In this document: positions 62,684 to 64,000 of the stretch, in pieces | How positions within the stretch are numbered: position 1 is the stretch's first letter | Layout: each line of letters begins with the position of its first letter | Assembly (NCBI GenBank): GCA_021775735.1 | Contig: JAJFHG010000038.1 | Location: 40,213 to 104,212, forward strand | Reading direction: 5' to 3' | From: Hyphomicrobiaceae bacterium | Lineage (GTDB): Bacteria > Pseudomonadota > Alphaproteobacteria > Rhizobiales > Hyphomicrobiaceae | DNA: 64,000 nt | Notes under the pieces: generated by a model | What the model saw: only the letters and a program-made list of their open reading frames with translations | Database searches by the model: none | Told to the model about the DNA's origin: nothing | Made by a program: the position numbers and the translations under genes

Positions 62684-63163
62684 TTATTTGGAAATCAATT
62701 TGTCGGTCCTGTATCTCCCGAACGATTGCTGTCGATTTTTTGAAAACAAAATAACATCGTACGTCTCAGGTGTGCCACCTTCCATGCCCGGAGATCCGAT
62801 CGGCATTCCAGGAACAGCAAGACCTGTCGCCTCGGGCCGCTCCGCCAAAAGGCGTTTAATAGCGTCGGCAGGGACGTGACCTTCTATGACATAGCCGTCA
62901 ATCTGAGCCGTATGACAAGCTGCCAAGTCCGTGGGCACACCAAGTCGAGCTCTAATTGATCTCAATTGACCCGACTCCTTAACATTCGTCTTGAAGCCAT
63001 TGCTCTGAAGATGCTCAACCCAGCGCGTACAGCATCCACAGCTTGGACGCTTTATCACGGCAATCTCAAATTGAGACTCCGCATTTGCAGTAAGACCTTG
63101 CAACGTTATTGCCGATGCAATCATCATGAGCCCGGCTACAGAAATTGAAAATGTTCGTCGCAT
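62684..63163 (-). CDS. DUF411 metal-binding protein
   Basis: The protein has 159 residues from the ATG at 63163, with GAGGTG upstream. A Sec signal (ISVAGLMMIASAITLQGLTA) is followed by KRPSCGCCTRWVEHL, the double-Cys site of DUF411, then LAACHTAQIDGYVIEGHVPA and PGMPIGSPGMEG, with Met and His as further ligands. These proteins are periplasmic and are linked to copper handling. A longer frame to 63274 lacks a better start. With the Met-rich repeat protein and RND operon it hints at a copper-rich lifestyle. Confidence 0.88.
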   Translation of the reverse strand: MRRTFSISVAGLMMIASAITLQGLTANAESQFEIAVIKRPSCGCCTRWVEHLQSNGFKTNVKESGQLRSIRARLGVPTDLAACHTAQIDGYVIEGHVPADAIKRLLAERPEATGLAVPGMPIGSPGMEGGTPETYDVILFSKNRQQSFGRYRTDKLISK

Positions 63164-63343
63164 CACAGCACCTCTAAAACAAAAAACTGTTTTAGCATAC
63201 GTAACATCATCAAATGCGGACACCTTGAGAATTTGGGATTTAGTCCACGAGCGGGCTAAAACAGAAGTCAGCATAGGTCTTCTGAGAGCGAAAATATCAC
63301 TCTGCCGTCAAACTAATGCTGGCTTTGCTAGGAGCTGGCCTTG

Positions 63344-64000
63344 CTAGGACAAGGCTCTCCCCTCTTCAGGCAATGTTGTTGTTTGTTTCAGAAACAAGAC
63401 CTGGCTTAAGGTTGCTCCAATTTGGTCTTTTGTGAACGGTTTTTCAATCAGGAATGTAGGTTCTGGTCGCAAACCCGTCAGCAAACGTTCTGCGTATGCC
63501 GTAATAAAAATCACAGCCACGTTTTCTTGTACTTTCAGCAATTCATTGACGGCATCAATTCCACTGCTGCCGTCGGCAAGACTAATATCGGACATTATAA
63601 TGTCAGCGGGAAGGCTGCGAAGCTTGTTGACGGCCTCGTCTTTGGTCCGCGCCTTGCCAATCACCACATGACCTAGCTGAGTAACTGTATTTTCCAGATC
63701 TGCAGCTATCAATAGTTCGTCTTCTATAATAAAGACGGTTGCAGAGAGCTGCTCCGCAACTTCACGATTTGCAAATTTTTTTAGATCTAAAAAATCAGGC
63801 AAGTTATAGTCCAGGATCTCGGCTGCTGCTTCGTCGGAAAACTGCTCCATCGTTGTGAGCAGGAACGCCTGCCGAGTCTCAGGTGAAAGGGCAGATAGTG
63901 TGGAATCACATCCAAGAAGGAAGTTATCAGCATCAAGCTTTTCAATGCTTTTTTGACCAATCGGACCATTGAAAATTGAAATAAAAGATTTGTAGAGCCC
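63344..64000 (-). CDS. phyR: PhyR-type general stress response regulator, cut by window edge
   Basis: The frame is open to the right edge, so the start lies outside; about 218 residues are seen. The upstream part is sigma-like (ALSPETRQAFLLTTMEQFSD and AAEILDYNL, like sigma region 4). The C-terminal receiver has IIEDELLIAADLE, phosphoacceptor IIMSDISLADGSSG and switch IEKPF. PhyR is phosphorylated and then sequesters the anti-sigma factor NepR, which frees the stress sigma factor EcfG. Neither nepR nor ecfG is in the window. A short start at 63850 would delete the sigma-like part and is not credible. Confidence 0.9.
   Translation of the reverse strand, partial: GLYKSFISIFNGPIGQKSIEKLDADNFLLGCDSTLSALSPETRQAFLLTTMEQFSDEAAAEILDYNLPDFLDLKKFANREVAEQLSATVFIIEDELLIAADLENTVTQLGHVVIGKARTKDEAVNKLRSLPADIIMSDISLADGSSGIDAVNELLKVQENVAVIFITAYAERLLTGLRPEPTFLIEKPFTKDQIGATLSQVLFLKQTTTLPEEGRALS

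Overview
The window comes from an alphaproteobacterium with metabolism for one-carbon compounds, autotrophy and anaerobic respiration. This is judged from gene content: serine-cycle enzymes, a PhyR-type stress regulator, a DUF3775 protein and a HlyC-like acyltransferase. Base composition is roughly even. I cannot name a genus from sequence alone. No prophage, insertion sequence or CRISPR array is visible.

Layout. Positions 1-18 kb are a carbon-metabolism block, mostly on the minus strand. A penicillin-binding protein cut by the left edge comes first, then the Calvin-cycle enzymes rpe, prkB and fbp, a HlyC-like acyltransferase, and ugd. The serine-cycle set follows, read right to left: sgaA, mcl, mtkA, mtkB, ppc, fhs. 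A NarL-type regulator with a degenerate receiver sits just upstream of sgaA. Next (18-31 kb) come a two-part sodium/solute symporter, mscL, a radical SAM protein, a cytoplasmic molybdopterin oxidoreductase, a receiver protein, a hybrid histidine kinase, a TadG-like protein and a patatin lipoprotein. Positions 31.6-37.5 kb hold a heavy-metal RND efflux operon. Positions 37.5-39.9 kb look acquired: a DNA-composition outlier membrane hydrolase, a long perfect hairpin, a tiny ORF with its own terminator, and a HEPN/DUF4145-like gene, all beside tRNA-Arg(CCU).

Positions 40.6-44.9 kb encode a two-subunit NAD(P)-linked formate dehydrogenase. It converges on a stand-alone AICAR-transformylase-like gene.

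The most unusual region is 46.4-57.9 kb on the minus strand, apparently one transcription unit. In order it encodes a small exported protein, an exported Gly/Met/Ser repeat protein (GMSGMG), a pentaheme cytochrome, a Tat-exported DmsA-type molybdoenzyme, its Fe-S subunit, a TorD-like chaperone, a polyferredoxin, an orphan protein, a histidine kinase with a haem c motif in its sensor domain, and an NtrC-type activator. Upstream of the first gene lie a consensus sigma-54 promoter and two identical 15-bp palindromes, which fit the operon's own activator. I read this as a self-regulated periplasmic respiratory system of unknown substrate.

The right end (58-64 kb) carries a PilZ protein, a DUF3775 protein, hemN with an FNR-like box, small membrane and secreted proteins, a DUF411 metal-binding protein, and phyR running off the edge.
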